NCBI RefSeq assembly: GCF_028737205.1
Contig: NZ_JAQZAL010000041.1
Coordinates: forward strand, 1-43,788
Source of the DNA: Actinomycetospora lutea
GTDB lineage: Bacteria > Actinomycetota > Actinomycetes > Mycobacteriales > Pseudonocardiaceae
DNA length: 43,788 bases
Reading direction: 5' to 3'
A program made the translations under genes and the position numbers. Position 1 is the first letter of the stretch. Every line of letters starts with the position of its first letter. The notes beneath the pieces are model-generated. The model saw only the letters and a program-made list of their open reading frames with translations, was not told where the DNA came from and did no database searches. Shown here piece by piece: positions 8,648-16,327 of the stretch.

Positions 8648-9679
8648 TCAGGAGGTCCGCCTGCTCGGCTCGATCACCACGATCTCGCCGGGCACCGGTG
8701 GCGCGGCCAGTGCCGCCGGGGCCTCGTCGAGCGCGATGCGGCGGGTCACCAGGCGGGCCACGTCCAGCCGCCCGTCGGCGACGAGGGCGGTGAGACGCGG
8801 GTAGTCGGCCGCGGCCATGCCGTGGCTGCCGAGCAGCGCGAGCTCGCGGGCGATGACGTCGGGCACCGGGACCGCCGGCTCGGTCGCCAGCAGCCCGACC
8901 TGCACCAGCGTCCCCTGCGTGCGCAGCGCGCGGATCCCGAGCGCCAGCGAGTCGGCCCGGCCCGCCGCCTCGACCGCGACCCGCGGGCCGCCGTCCCCGA
9001 CGGCCTCGCGCACGCCCTCGGGCCCGAGCGCCGGGTCGAGCGCCGCCACGGCGCCCAGCTCGAGGGCCCGCCGCCGCGCCGCCGGCGCCGGGTCCACCAC
9101 GACGGCCTCGGCCCCCAGCGCCCGCGCGACGAGCACCGCGGCGAGGCCCACCCCGCCCGCCCCCAGGACCAGGAGGCGGTCGCCGGACCGCACGCCGCCA
9201 CGGTCGACGACGGCGCGGTACGCGGTCGCCACCCGGCACCCGAGCAGGGCCGCGGCCCCGGCGTCGAGGGCGTCGGGCACCGCGACGAGGTTGGTGTCGG
9301 CGTGGCGCAGCGCCACGAGCTCGGCGAACGACCCGTCGTGGGTGAACCCGGGCTGCTCCTGGTCGGGGCAGACCTGCGCCTGCCCGGCGGCGCAGGCCGC
9401 GCAGCGCCCGCAGCCCTGGACGAACGGGGTGAGGACGCGGTCGCCGACCCGGGCCCGCCGCACCTCGTCGCCGACCGCCACGACGCGTCCGACGAGCTCG
9501 TGACCGGGTACGACGGGCGCCACGACCCCGGCATCGTGACCCCGCCAGGCGAAGCGGTCGCTCGCGCAGAGCCCGGTCGCCTCGACGGCCACGACGACGC
9601 CGTCCGGGGCGGGCACCGGGTCGGGGCGCTCCACCACGGTCGGCTCGACCCCGAACTCCTCGATCAGCACCGCGCGCAC
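8648..9679 (-). CDS. Zinc-dependent alcohol dehydrogenase family protein
   Basis: A 343-residue medium-chain dehydrogenase/reductase. Catalytic zinc ligands are in TGLCASDRFAWRGHD and VPGHELVGRV. The structural zinc loop has four Cys in CGRCAACAAGQAQVC. The Rossmann nucleotide-binding motif is LVLGAGGVGLAAVLVARALG, followed by an acidic residue (VVVDPAPAARR) that suggests NAD(H) preference. The start is GTG 9677-9679 (VRAVLIEEFG), preceded by a GGGGGAG ribosome-binding site. It is convergent with the broken acyl-CoA dehydrogenase and divergent from yibE/F. The substrate cannot be deduced; glutathione- or mycothiol-dependent relatives exist, but no specific signature was seen. Confidence 0.92.
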   Translation of the reverse strand: MRAVLIEEFGVEPTVVERPDPVPAPDGVVVAVEATGLCASDRFAWRGHDAGVVAPVVPGHELVGRVVAVGDEVRRARVGDRVLTPFVQGCGRCAACAAGQAQVCPDQEQPGFTHDGSFAELVALRHADTNLVAVPDALDAGAAALLGCRVATAYRAVVDRGGVRSGDRLLVLGAGGVGLAAVLVARALGAEAVVVDPAPAARRRALELGAVAALDPALGPEGVREAVGDGGPRVAVEAAGRADSLALGIRALRTQGTLVQVGLLATEPAVPVPDVIARELALLGSHGMAAADYPRLTALVADGRLDVARLVTRRIALDEAPAALAAPPVPGEIVVIEPSRRTS

Positions 9680-9875
9680 GCGACGAGTCTCCCCCGGCGT
9701 CCGGTGCGGACGGGTCCCGGCGATGATGGCCCGGTGACGTCCTCCCGGCCGCCGTCGCGCCGCCCGCGCGCCGGGACGACCGCGGACGTGACCGACGACG
9801 CCCCCACCGGGCCGATCGGCGCGCCGTCGCCGACGGCGGAAGCCCGCGATCGACCCCGCGGCCGGCCGGCCGGCG

Positions 9876-9896
9876 GACGTCCCGACGTCCGACGTC
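9876..9896. promoter_or_regulatory. Three phased GACGTC palindromes upstream of yibE/F
   Basis: GACGTC occurs at 9876-9881, 9884-9889 and 9891-9896, just after a run of CCGGCCGG-type palindromes (about 9858-9873). The 243-bp gap 9680-9922 separates the divergent alcohol dehydrogenase and yibE/F. The third-position GC bias seen elsewhere breaks down from about 9838 to 9920, which supports a non-coding, possibly regulatory stretch. No specific regulator is implied. Confidence 0.35.
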
Positions 9897-9922
9897 AGCG
9901 TGGCCCCCATCGGCGCGCTGAG

Positions 9923-11257
9923 ATGGATGCGGACACATCCCGTGCCTCGTCCGGCGCCCGCCGACGGCGCGCGGCCACGCCCGCCGCGAGCGGCCACGGG
10001 CACGGCCACGGACACGGGCACGGCGGCGGGGATCTCGACGGCCCCTCGGGGCGGCGGGTCCGGATGCTGCTCGCGGCCCTGCTCGTGCCGTGCGCGCTGG
10101 CGGTGCTCGTCGGGCTCGTGGTGCTCGCGCCGTCGCCGGGCGAGTACGCGCAGGTCGGCGCGCGGGCCGCGACGGGCCAGGGCGCGCCGGGGCTGGGGTC
10201 GCAGACCCCCGTCGACGCCGAGGTGATCCGCGCCGCCGCCGAGTCCGACTGCACCGACCCGAACCTGCCCTCCCCCGGGCCCGGCGAAGGCTGCGTCGCC
10301 GTGACGCTGCGGCTCGGCGAGGGCCCGGCCGCCGGCAGCACGATCCTCAGCCTCGCGCCGACCACCCCGGGCTCGCCGCGCTTCGCCGTCGGCGACCCGG
10401 TGGTGCTGGGCTGGGCGGGCGGCGACCCCGCCGACCCCCTGACCTACACGATCGTCGACTTCCAGCGCGGGTCGCCGCTGCTGGTGCTCGGCGCCGCGTT
10501 CGCGCTGGCGGTCCTGCTGCTGGGCCGCTGGCAGGGCCTCGCCGCCCTGGTCGCCCTCGGCGTGACGCTCGGCGTGCTCGCCCTGTTCGTCCTGCCCGCG
10601 CTGGCCACGGGGTCGCCGCCGGTCCCCGTCGCGCTGACCGCGGCCGGGCTCATCGTCGGCGTCGTCCTCCCGCTGACCCACGGGGTCTCGGCGCGCACGG
10701 CGACCGCGGCGCTGGGGACGTTGGCGAGCCTCGGGCTGATCGGGGTGCTCGCGGTGCTCTTCGCGGCCACCTCGCGGCTGACCGGGCTGGGCGAGGAGGC
10801 CTCCGAGCTCGCCGGGGTGCTCGGGCCCGGGCTGGACCTGCGCGGACTGCTGCTCGCGGGCGTCATCATCGGCGCGCTCGGCGTGCTCGACGACGTCACC
10901 GTCACCCAGACCAGCGCCGTCTGGGAGCTGCACCGCGCTGACCCGGCCACGCGGCTCGTCGACCTCTATGGTGCCGCCATGCGCGTCGGTCGTGATCACG
11001 TCGCCTCGGCGGTGAACACCCTCGTGCTCGCCTACGCCGGGGCGGCACTGCCCCTGCTGCTGCTGTTCGCGCTGGCGGGGCGGGGTCTCGGCGACCTGCT
11101 GACGGCCGAGGACGTGGCGCAGGAGGTCGTGCGGACCCTGGTCGGCAGCATCGGACTGGTCGCCTCGGTCCCGCTGACCACGTTCCTCGCCGCCGTCGTC
11201 GTCCGCGCCGTCCGCAGCAGCACCGTGAGCACCGAGTCCCGGGGTGAGCACGCATGA
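9923..11257 (+). CDS. YibE/F family multi-pass membrane protein
   Basis: About 444 residues. A His/Gly-rich cytoplasmic N-terminus (HGHGHGHGHGG) precedes a first membrane helix (MLLAALLVPCALAVLVGLVV). An extracytoplasmic domain of about 110 residues contains two Cys (SDCTDPN, GEGCVAV), and seven or so further helices follow. The conserved core LLAGVIIGALGVLDDVTVTQ is the hallmark of the family, followed by GRDHVASAVNTLVLAYAGAA. The function is unknown; a transport role has been proposed for relatives. ATG 9923 lacks a clear ribosome-binding site. An alternative GTG at 9734, placed like a leaderless start (GATGAT, six bases, GTG), would add 63 low-complexity residues. The stop overlaps the next gene's start (ATGA). 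Confidence 0.85.
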   Translation: MDADTSRASSGARRRRAATPAASGHGHGHGHGHGGGDLDGPSGRRVRMLLAALLVPCALAVLVGLVVLAPSPGEYAQVGARAATGQGAPGLGSQTPVDAEVIRAAAESDCTDPNLPSPGPGEGCVAVTLRLGEGPAAGSTILSLAPTTPGSPRFAVGDPVVLGWAGGDPADPLTYTIVDFQRGSPLLVLGAAFALAVLLLGRWQGLAALVALGVTLGVLALFVLPALATGSPPVPVALTAAGLIVGVVLPLTHGVSARTATAALGTLASLGLIGVLAVLFAATSRLTGLGEEASELAGVLGPGLDLRGLLLAGVIIGALGVLDDVTVTQTSAVWELHRADPATRLVDLYGAAMRVGRDHVASAVNTLVLAYAGAALPLLLLFALAGRGLGDLLTAEDVAQEVVRTLVGSIGLVASVPLTTFLAAVVVRAVRSSTVSTESRGEHA

Positions 11258-12765
11258 GCCGACCCGCCCTCCCGCGCGCCGTCGAGAGCCCGCCGAGCGG
11301 TGTCCTCGACACCGCCCGCGCGCTGGTCGTCGCCTCGACCCGCACAGCGGTCGAGCTGACGCTGCACGGCCCGGCGATCGTGCGCGGCATCGCCGACATC
11401 GCCACGCAGGGCGCCCGCAGCACCGCCGACCTCAGCCCGCTCGTCGCCGACGCCCTGCGCGCGGTGCCGCGCCTGGTCTCGATGCTCGAGCAGCTGCTCC
11501 CCGTCGCGTCCGGCCTGCAGCACACCCTCGACGAGCTGGCGCCCGACCTCACGCGGCTGTCCTACGCCACCGACGCCCTCGACCGCCTCGCCGGCGCCGT
11601 CGACGACCTGCACGCCCTGGCCCGCGCGGTGCCCACCCTCGAGCGGATCGCCGGCGCCGCGCCCGCGCTGGACCGGCTCGCCGAGGCCGCGCCCTCGCTG
11701 GCCCGCCTCGGCGACGCGGTCGACGACCTGCACGCCCTGGCCGGCGCCGTGCCAGCCCTCGAGGCCATCGCCGGTGCCGCGCCCGACATCCACGCGCTCA
11801 CCGAGGCGGTGCCCGCGCTGCAGCAGATCGGCGAGGCCCGCGGCGACATCGCCGCCCTGGCCGAGGCCGTGCCCGCCCTGCAGCAGATCGGCGAGGCCCG
11901 CGGCGACATCGCCGCCCTGGCCGGCGCCGTGCCCGCGCTGCACGCGATCGCGGGGGCCGCCCCCGACATCCACGCGCTCAGCGAGGCCGTGCCGGCCCTG
12001 CAGCGCATCGGCGAGGCCCGCGAGGACATCGCCGCCCTCGCCTCCGCCGTCCCCGCGCTCCGCCAACTCGGGGCGGCGGCGCCGGTGCTGGAGCAGCTCG
12101 CGGACGCGGCACCGGCGCTCCAGCAGCTCGGCGCGGCCGTCCCGCACCTCGAGGAGCTCGCGGGCGCCGTACCGACCCTGCAGCGGATCGCGAGCGCCGT
12201 CGACGACCTGGGCACGCTCGCCGGCGCGACCGGCGACCTGCGCACCCTCGCCGGCGCGACCGGCTCCGTCGCCCGGATCGCGCACGGCGTGCCCACGGTG
12301 GGTCGCCTCGCCGACGCCGTGCCCACCGTCGCCGCCCTCGCCGACGCCGTGCCGACGATCGCCCGGCTGGCCGAGGCGGTGCCGACGATCGCCGCGCTGG
12401 CCGAGGCCACCGGCGACCTGCACGCCCTCGCCGGCGCCGCCCCGTCGCTGCAGCAGATCGCGGGCGCCGTGGACGAGGTGCGCACGCTCAGCGGCGCGGT
12501 CGAGCACGTCGAGACCCTCGCCCGTCACGCGGACTCGACCTTCCCCGAGGTGCCCGCGCGCCTCAGCACGCTCGACACCTCGCTGACGACCGCCGCCGGC
12601 GAGCTGCAGAAGGTCAGCCCGGACCTGCGCACCCTCGCCGGGCGGATCGACAACCTCGACGAGCAGATCAAGGTCCTCGCCGACGCGCTCGCCCCGCTGC
12701 AGGGCACCACCGAACGCCTGGGCCGCGTCGTCGACCGCCTGCCCGGGCGGAAGAAGGGCGAGTAA
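11254..12765 (+). CDS. Decapeptide-repeat protein, function unknown
   Basis: 503 residues, translationally coupled to yibE/F by an ATGA overlap. Residues 1-103 are helical, with a hydrophobic segment around ARALVVASTRTAVELTLHGP. Residues 104-423 are 32 uninterrupted ten-residue repeats of the form [EGD]-A-[VA]-[PDG]-x-[LIV]-x-x-[LI]-[AG], for example EAVPALQQIG and EARGDIAALA. Residues 424-503 are a charged helical tail with coiled-coil character, ending PGRKKGE. There is no signal peptide or catalytic motif. Hydrophobic positions spaced 3-3-4 do not fit a heptad coiled coil. I do not recognise a family; the composition recalls surface-lying amphipathic helices or structural rods. The coupling suggests it works with, or scaffolds, the YibE/F membrane protein. 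Confidence 0.85.
   Translation: MSRPALPRAVESPPSGVLDTARALVVASTRTAVELTLHGPAIVRGIADIATQGARSTADLSPLVADALRAVPRLVSMLEQLLPVASGLQHTLDELAPDLTRLSYATDALDRLAGAVDDLHALARAVPTLERIAGAAPALDRLAEAAPSLARLGDAVDDLHALAGAVPALEAIAGAAPDIHALTEAVPALQQIGEARGDIAALAEAVPALQQIGEARGDIAALAGAVPALHAIAGAAPDIHALSEAVPALQRIGEAREDIAALASAVPALRQLGAAAPVLEQLADAAPALQQLGAAVPHLEELAGAVPTLQRIASAVDDLGTLAGATGDLRTLAGATGSVARIAHGVPTVGRLADAVPTVAALADAVPTIARLAEAVPTIAALAEATGDLHALAGAAPSLQQIAGAVDEVRTLSGAVEHVETLARHADSTFPEVPARLSTLDTSLTTAAGELQKVSPDLRTLAGRIDNLDEQIKVLADALAPLQGTTERLGRVVDRLPGRKKGE
11563..12522 (+). repeat. 32 tandem 30-bp (decapeptide-coding) repeats
   Basis: The span is exactly 960 bp, i.e. 32 units of 30 bp with no phase break. Adjacent units pair into 60-bp higher-order repeats: 11821-11880 and 11881-11940 differ at only a few bases, showing recent duplication. 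Other units have diverged strongly while keeping the residue pattern, so both age and selection on periodicity are evident. Confidence 0.95.
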
Positions 12766-12783
12766 CACCGGCACCCTGACGAA

Positions 12784-12844
12784 GATCAGCAGGCCGAAAG
12801 GCACCTCGCGGGGCACCTCGAAGGTGTCTTTCCGCCTCCTGATC
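12784..12844. terminator. Long imperfect hairpin between convergent genes
   Basis: The left arm starting GATCAGCAGGCCGAAAGG (12784) pairs with the right arm ending CTTTCCGCCTCCTGATC (12844). The stem is about 24 bp, with two mismatches, one G-T wobble and one bulge, around a GC-rich loop. It begins 19 bp after the stop of the decapeptide-repeat gene and is probably its terminator. The loop-proximal part holds the direct repeat GGCACCTCG. Confidence 0.7.
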
Positions 12845-12870
12845 TCCGCGCGGTCGCCGGGTGCTGTGCA

Positions 12871-12917
12871 GCGAACGTCACCCTCGCTGCTCCCGACGCA
12901 GCGAGGGTGACGTTCGC
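12871..12917. terminator. Perfect 20-bp-stem hairpin (first of a related pair)
   Basis: GCGAACGTCACCCTCGCTGC (12871-12890), loop TCCCGAC, then the exact complement (12898-12917). It lies between two convergent genes. It shares 17 of 20 left-arm bases with the hairpin at 12956-12998. It may be a bidirectional terminator or a REP-like element. Confidence 0.8.
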
Positions 12918-12959
12918 CCGTCGCCTCGCGCGCCGGGTGCCCGCCGGCCCGTGCAACGA

Positions 12960-12998
12960 ACGACGCCCTCGCTGCCCGGGGAGCAGCGAGGGCGTCGT
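12960..12998. terminator. Perfect 16-bp-stem hairpin (second of a related pair)
   Basis: ACGACGCCCTCGCTGC (12960-12975), a 7-nt loop, then the exact complement (12983-12998). Relative to the first hairpin, the base changes in one arm are matched in the other. It lies 40 bp beyond the stop codon of the minus-strand secreted-protein gene and may terminate it. Confidence 0.8.
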
Positions 12999-13037
12999 CC
13001 GCTCGTCACGGGTGCGGCCGCGACGACCGTTCAGCGT

Positions 13038-14054
13038 CTACGAGCACTGCGGCGGCTCGTGGCCCCCGTTGTCGGGCTGCTGCTCGCCACCGTTGTCGGG
13101 CTGCTCGTGACCACCGTTGTCGGGCTGCTCGTGGCCCTCGTTGCCGTTCTGCTCGTGGCCGCCCTGCTCGTGGCCGCCCTGCTCGTGGCCGCCCTGCTCG
13201 TCGCCCTCGTTCTCGTGACCGCCGCTCGGCACCGTCGGCACCGTCGGCACCGTCGGCACCGTCGGCACCGTCGGCTCCTCGCACGGGTCGGTGCCCGGGA
13301 TCTCGGGCTCCACGAGCTCGAAGTCGTAGGTCGTGCTCGGCGTGCTGACGAGGTCGACGCCCGCGTCGAGGCCGGGGTTGCTGGTGCCCTGGTTGATGAT
13401 CAGGGCGGTGACTTCGATGTCGGGCTGGGCGGTGACGAAAGCCGCGAGCGGCTTCGTCGCGTTGCACCGCCGCTCGCTCTCCTCGATCACACCTGGGATC
13501 GCGCGCGTGGAGCACCAATTGCCCGCGCCGGCCTGGTAGCGGTTCCACTGGTCCGGCGCCGAGGATGCGGTCGGGTTGTAGACCGGCTCATAGGTCAGCG
13601 TCGAGAAGCCGACAGCGGGATCGGCAGGATCGAAATCGATCTCGAGCTGCATGCTTGGGAATTGGATCGGGTTGCCGGCAGCCCCCTGGTAGGCCCAGTA
13701 CGCCGAGGACGTCCATTCGGCGAGCGACGTCCCCGCGTCCTCGGTCGTGCGGATCGCTGCCTTGTCCGTCTCGCCCGGCGTCTGCAGACGTAGTGCCGCC
13801 TCACCACCACCCACGGGTGCGGGCGGCTCGAACGCGTCCGACACCTCGGACGTGCCGCTCTCGGCAGTCCGCGCGAACGGCGCCAGGTCCGGCAGGACGT
13901 AGGTCGTCCCGACGACGGGGGCGGGCACCGGCAGTAGCGGGTCCGCATTGCCCGACCCGACCGCGGCGGCGGCGCCGCCGCCCACGATCAGCGCTCCCGC
14001 AGCGGCCAGTGCCGCCATCCCCCGCCGTCCGAGCTTCGTCCTGTGCTGACCCAT
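13038..14054 (-). CDS. Secreted protein with low-complexity repetitive C-terminus
   Basis: 338 residues starting at ATG 14052-14054 (MGQHRTKLGRRGMAAL). A twin-basic n-region, a hydrophobic core (AALAAAGALIVGGGAAAAV) and a following Gly/Ala/Asn stretch form a Sec-type signal peptide. The folded part (about 40-255) is unrecognised. It contains Trp/Tyr-rich segments (SSAYWAYQGAAGN, APDQWNRYQAGAGNWC) and a strand-rich segment VTALIINQGTSNPGLDAG. Four Cys in the mature protein could form disulfides. The tail is PTVPTVPTVP followed by GGHEQ and HEQPDNGG repeats, rich in His, Glu, Gly and Asn, which may sit in the cell wall or bind metal. No sortase motif is present. The gene is flanked by terminator hairpins, so it is probably monocistronic. 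Confidence 0.85.
   Translation of the reverse strand: MGQHRTKLGRRGMAALAAAGALIVGGGAAAAVGSGNADPLLPVPAPVVGTTYVLPDLAPFARTAESGTSEVSDAFEPPAPVGGGEAALRLQTPGETDKAAIRTTEDAGTSLAEWTSSAYWAYQGAAGNPIQFPSMQLEIDFDPADPAVGFSTLTYEPVYNPTASSAPDQWNRYQAGAGNWCSTRAIPGVIEESERRCNATKPLAAFVTAQPDIEVTALIINQGTSNPGLDAGVDLVSTPSTTYDFELVEPEIPGTDPCEEPTVPTVPTVPTVPTVPSGGHENEGDEQGGHEQGGHEQGGHEQNGNEGHEQPDNGGHEQPDNGGEQQPDNGGHEPPQCS
13056..13274 (-). repeat. In-gene tandem repeats (PTV, GGHEQ, HEQPDNGG)
   Basis: Three adjoining repeat types encode the secreted protein's tail. There are 9-bp units for PTV (13228-13274 region), 15-bp units for GGHEQ (about 13150-13200) and 24-bp units for HEQPDNGG-like segments (about 13056-13135). Near-identical DNA copies imply slippage-driven expansion and likely strain-to-strain length variation. 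Confidence 0.85.
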
Positions 14055-14192
14055 GCGTGTGGTGTCCCTTCCGCCCCTGGTGTGACGTGGTCGCCATCGG
14101 CCACCACGCACCGGTAACGAAGCGGACACGGAAGAGTGACGAAATCATTCGTCCGAATGGTTGCTCAAGATCAGCTGATAGCAGGCCGACGA

Positions 14193-14207
14193 ACGCCCGG
14201 AGGGCGT
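14193..14207. terminator. Short hairpin downstream of eutC
   Basis: ACGCCC (14193-14198), loop GGA, GGGCGT (14202-14207). It sits 22 bp past the eutC stop and may end the eut transcript. The rest of the gap 14055-14228 is relatively AT-rich for this genome and should hold the promoter of the secreted-protein gene. It also contains the small dyad ATTCG-TC-CGAAT (14149-14160). Confidence 0.5.
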
Positions 14208-14228
14208 ACCCGAGCAGGAGGCAGGGAT

Positions 14229-14957
14229 TCAGCCGGCGGCGGGCGGCAGGGCCGCGCCGGTGTCCTTGAGCTCGACGCCCGAGAGCTGCCGGCGGAAGGA
14301 CTCCGTCAGCAGGGCCGCGAGCACCTCGGCCGCGGCCTCGTAGGTCAGCCCGTCGGGCGGGCGGATGTTCGACACGCAGTTGCGCTCGGAGTCGACACGT
14401 CCCGGCCGAGGCCCGAAGGTCAGGTAGGCGCCCAGCGAGTCGGGCGCCGACATCCCGGGCCGCTCGCCGATGAGCACGAGCACCATCGACGCCCCGAGCG
14501 CCGCGGCGATCTCGTCGCCCAGCGCCACGCGGGCCTGTTCGGCGACCACGACCGGCGCCACCGACCATCCGTCCAGCCGCGGCAGGAGCGCCTCGACGAC
14601 GCCCGCGGCGTGCTCGTGCACCGCGGTCGCCGACAGGCCGTCGGCCACCACCACGGCCAGGTCGTACGAACCGGGCTCCAGGCCGTGGTCGTCGGCGAGG
14701 CGCCGACCGAGGTCGGGGCGCTGCAGGTACTCGGTGCGGTCGGCGACCTGCGAGCGCACCACCGGCCCGGCCCGCTCGCCCAACGCGGCGAGCACCGCGT
14801 CGGCGTCGAGCGGTGTGTGGACGGCGTCGCGGGCCTGCGCGTGGGCCGCGGCCAGGCGGAGGTTCTCGGCGGTCGACAGGCCGTCACCCGCCCGACCCAG
14901 ACCCACCCGCGCGCGGGTGGCGGCGCGCAGGGTCTCCCAGGGGTCGGTCGTGGTCAT
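14229..14957 (-). CDS. eutC: Ethanolamine ammonia-lyase small subunit
   Basis: 242 residues. The protein has the EutC pattern: a helical N-terminus (ETLRAATRARVGLGRAGDGL), SQVADRTEYLQRPDLGRRL, VVVADGLSATAVHEHA, VLIGERPGMSAPDSLGAYLT and the terminal SERNCVSNIRPPDGL with its conserved Cys. With EutB it forms the adenosylcobalamin-dependent lyase that converts ethanolamine to acetaldehyde and ammonia. Its ATG (14955-14957) overlaps the eutB stop as ATGA, so the two subunits are translationally coupled. It is the last gene of the operon, and a small hairpin follows. Confidence 0.96.
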   Translation of the reverse strand: MTTTDPWETLRAATRARVGLGRAGDGLSTAENLRLAAAHAQARDAVHTPLDADAVLAALGERAGPVVRSQVADRTEYLQRPDLGRRLADDHGLEPGSYDLAVVVADGLSATAVHEHAAGVVEALLPRLDGWSVAPVVVAEQARVALGDEIAAALGASMVLVLIGERPGMSAPDSLGAYLTFGPRPGRVDSERNCVSNIRPPDGLTYEAAAEVLAALLTESFRRQLSGVELKDTGAALPPAAG

Positions 14958-16327
14958 GCCATCAGCGCCCGGATCGGCTCCGGCACGAGCTGCGGGACCC
15001 GCCCGGCGTCGTCGAGCAGCCCGACCGAGCCCAGCCACGCCTCGAACTCGGGCGCGGGGCGCAGGCCCAGCGTCTGCCGGACCTGCAGCACGTCCTGGAA
15101 CGACAGCGACTGGTAGTTGAGCATGATGTCGTCGCCGCCCGGCACGGTGATCACGAACGCGCACCCCGCCGCGCCGAGGGTGAGAAGCAGGGTGTCGGTG
15201 TCGTCGGCGTCGGCCTCGGCGTGGTTCGTGTAGCAGACGTCGACGCCCATCGGCACGCCGAGCAGCTTGCCGCACAGGTGGTCCTCGAGCCCCGCGCGCA
15301 GGATCTGCTTGCCGTCGTAGAGGTACTCGGGCCCGATGAAGCCGACGACCGTGTTGACCAGCAGCGGGTCGAACGCCCGGGACACCGCGTAGGCCCGGGC
15401 TTCCAGGGTCTGCTCGTCGACGCCGTGGTGGGCGTCCGCCGACAGCGCCGAGCCCTGGCCGGTCTCGAAGTAGGTGACGTTCGAGCCCACCGTCCCCCGC
15501 CGCAGCTCGGACGCGGCGGAGTGCGCCTCGCGCAGCTGGTCGAGCGTCACCCCGAAGCCCCGGTTGGCGGCCTGCGTGCCGGCCACCGACTGGAACACGA
15601 GATCCACCGGCGCCCCCTGCTCGAGCAGCTCGAGCGTCGTCGTCACGTGGGTGAGCACGCACGACTGGATCGGGGCGTCGAGGCGCCGGCGCGCGTCGTC
15701 GACGAGCTCGAGCAGCGCGAGCACCGTCGAGGGCCGGTCGGTGGCCGGGTTGATGCCGACCACCGCGTCGCCCGCGCCGTGCAGCAGCCCGTCGACGAGC
15801 GAGGCGGTGATGCCGACGGCGTCGTCGGTCGGGTGGTTGGGCTGCAGGCGGGTCGCGAGCCGACCCTCGAGCCCGATCGTCGTGCGCAGACCCGTCACGA
15901 CGCGGGTCTTGCGCGCGACCGCGACGAGGTCGCCGACGCGCATGAGCTTGCTGGCCGCCGCGACCATCTCCGGCGTCAGGCCCGGGGCGAGCGCGGACAG
16001 CGTGGCGGTGTCCGCCTCCCACGAGAGCAACCAGTCGCGGAAGCCGCCGACGGTCAGCGAGCGCACCGGGGCGAACGCGTCGGCGTCGTGCGAATCCATG
16101 ATCAGCCGGGTGACGTCGTCGTCCTCGTAGGGCACGACGGCCTCGTCGAGGAAGTGCGCGAGCGGGAGGTCGGCGAGCACCGTCTGGGCGGCCACCCGCT
16201 CGGCCGCCGACGCCGCCGCGACGCCGGCGAGCACGTCGCCGGAACGCAGCGGCGTGGCCCTGGCGAGCAGTTCGCGCAGGTCGCCGAAGGTGTACGAGTG
16301 CCCGCCCAGCGTCGTCGTCCAGCTCAT
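14954..16327 (-). CDS. eutB: Ethanolamine ammonia-lyase large subunit
   Basis: 457 residues, the usual length. It is the TIM-barrel catalytic subunit of the B12-dependent lyase. Diagnostic segments are KTRVVTGLRTTIGLEGRLAT, LQPNHPTDDAVGI, VGINPATDRPSTVLALL, THVTTTLELLEQGAPVDLVF, SVAGTQAANRGFGV and HHGVDEQTLEARAYAVSRAF. The start at ATG 16325-16327 (MSWTTTLGGHSYTFGD) overlaps the permease stop as ATGA, and its stop overlaps eutC in the same way. No EutA reactivase, EutT or shell-protein genes are nearby, so the organism presumably runs a cytosolic pathway and reactivates or makes cofactor elsewhere. Confidence 0.97.
   Translation of the reverse strand: MSWTTTLGGHSYTFGDLRELLARATPLRSGDVLAGVAAASAAERVAAQTVLADLPLAHFLDEAVVPYEDDDVTRLIMDSHDADAFAPVRSLTVGGFRDWLLSWEADTATLSALAPGLTPEMVAAASKLMRVGDLVAVARKTRVVTGLRTTIGLEGRLATRLQPNHPTDDAVGITASLVDGLLHGAGDAVVGINPATDRPSTVLALLELVDDARRRLDAPIQSCVLTHVTTTLELLEQGAPVDLVFQSVAGTQAANRGFGVTLDQLREAHSAASELRRGTVGSNVTYFETGQGSALSADAHHGVDEQTLEARAYAVSRAFDPLLVNTVVGFIGPEYLYDGKQILRAGLEDHLCGKLLGVPMGVDVCYTNHAEADADDTDTLLLTLGAAGCAFVITVPGGDDIMLNYQSLSFQDVLQVRQTLGLRPAPEFEAWLGSVGLLDDAGRVPQLVPEPIRALMA

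Noticed and set aside
9996..10026. His-Gly run in YibE/F as a novel metal-binding device
   Set aside because: His-rich N-termini are, to my knowledge, common in actinobacterial YibE/F proteins, so this is a family trait rather than something new.
8648..11251. Very long open frames antisense to or spanning several genes (also 4809-7244, 2272-4020, 22111-24405)
   Set aside because: In DNA this GC-rich, stop codons are rare in shadow frames. The translations are Arg/Pro/Ala-rich with no family motifs, while recognised genes occupy the other frames.
12861..13793. Plus-strand open frame across the hairpins and antisense to the secreted-protein gene
   Set aside because: It reads through palindromes and repeats and gives low-complexity Leu/Val/Arg sequence. 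The minus-strand gene has a signal peptide and balanced composition.
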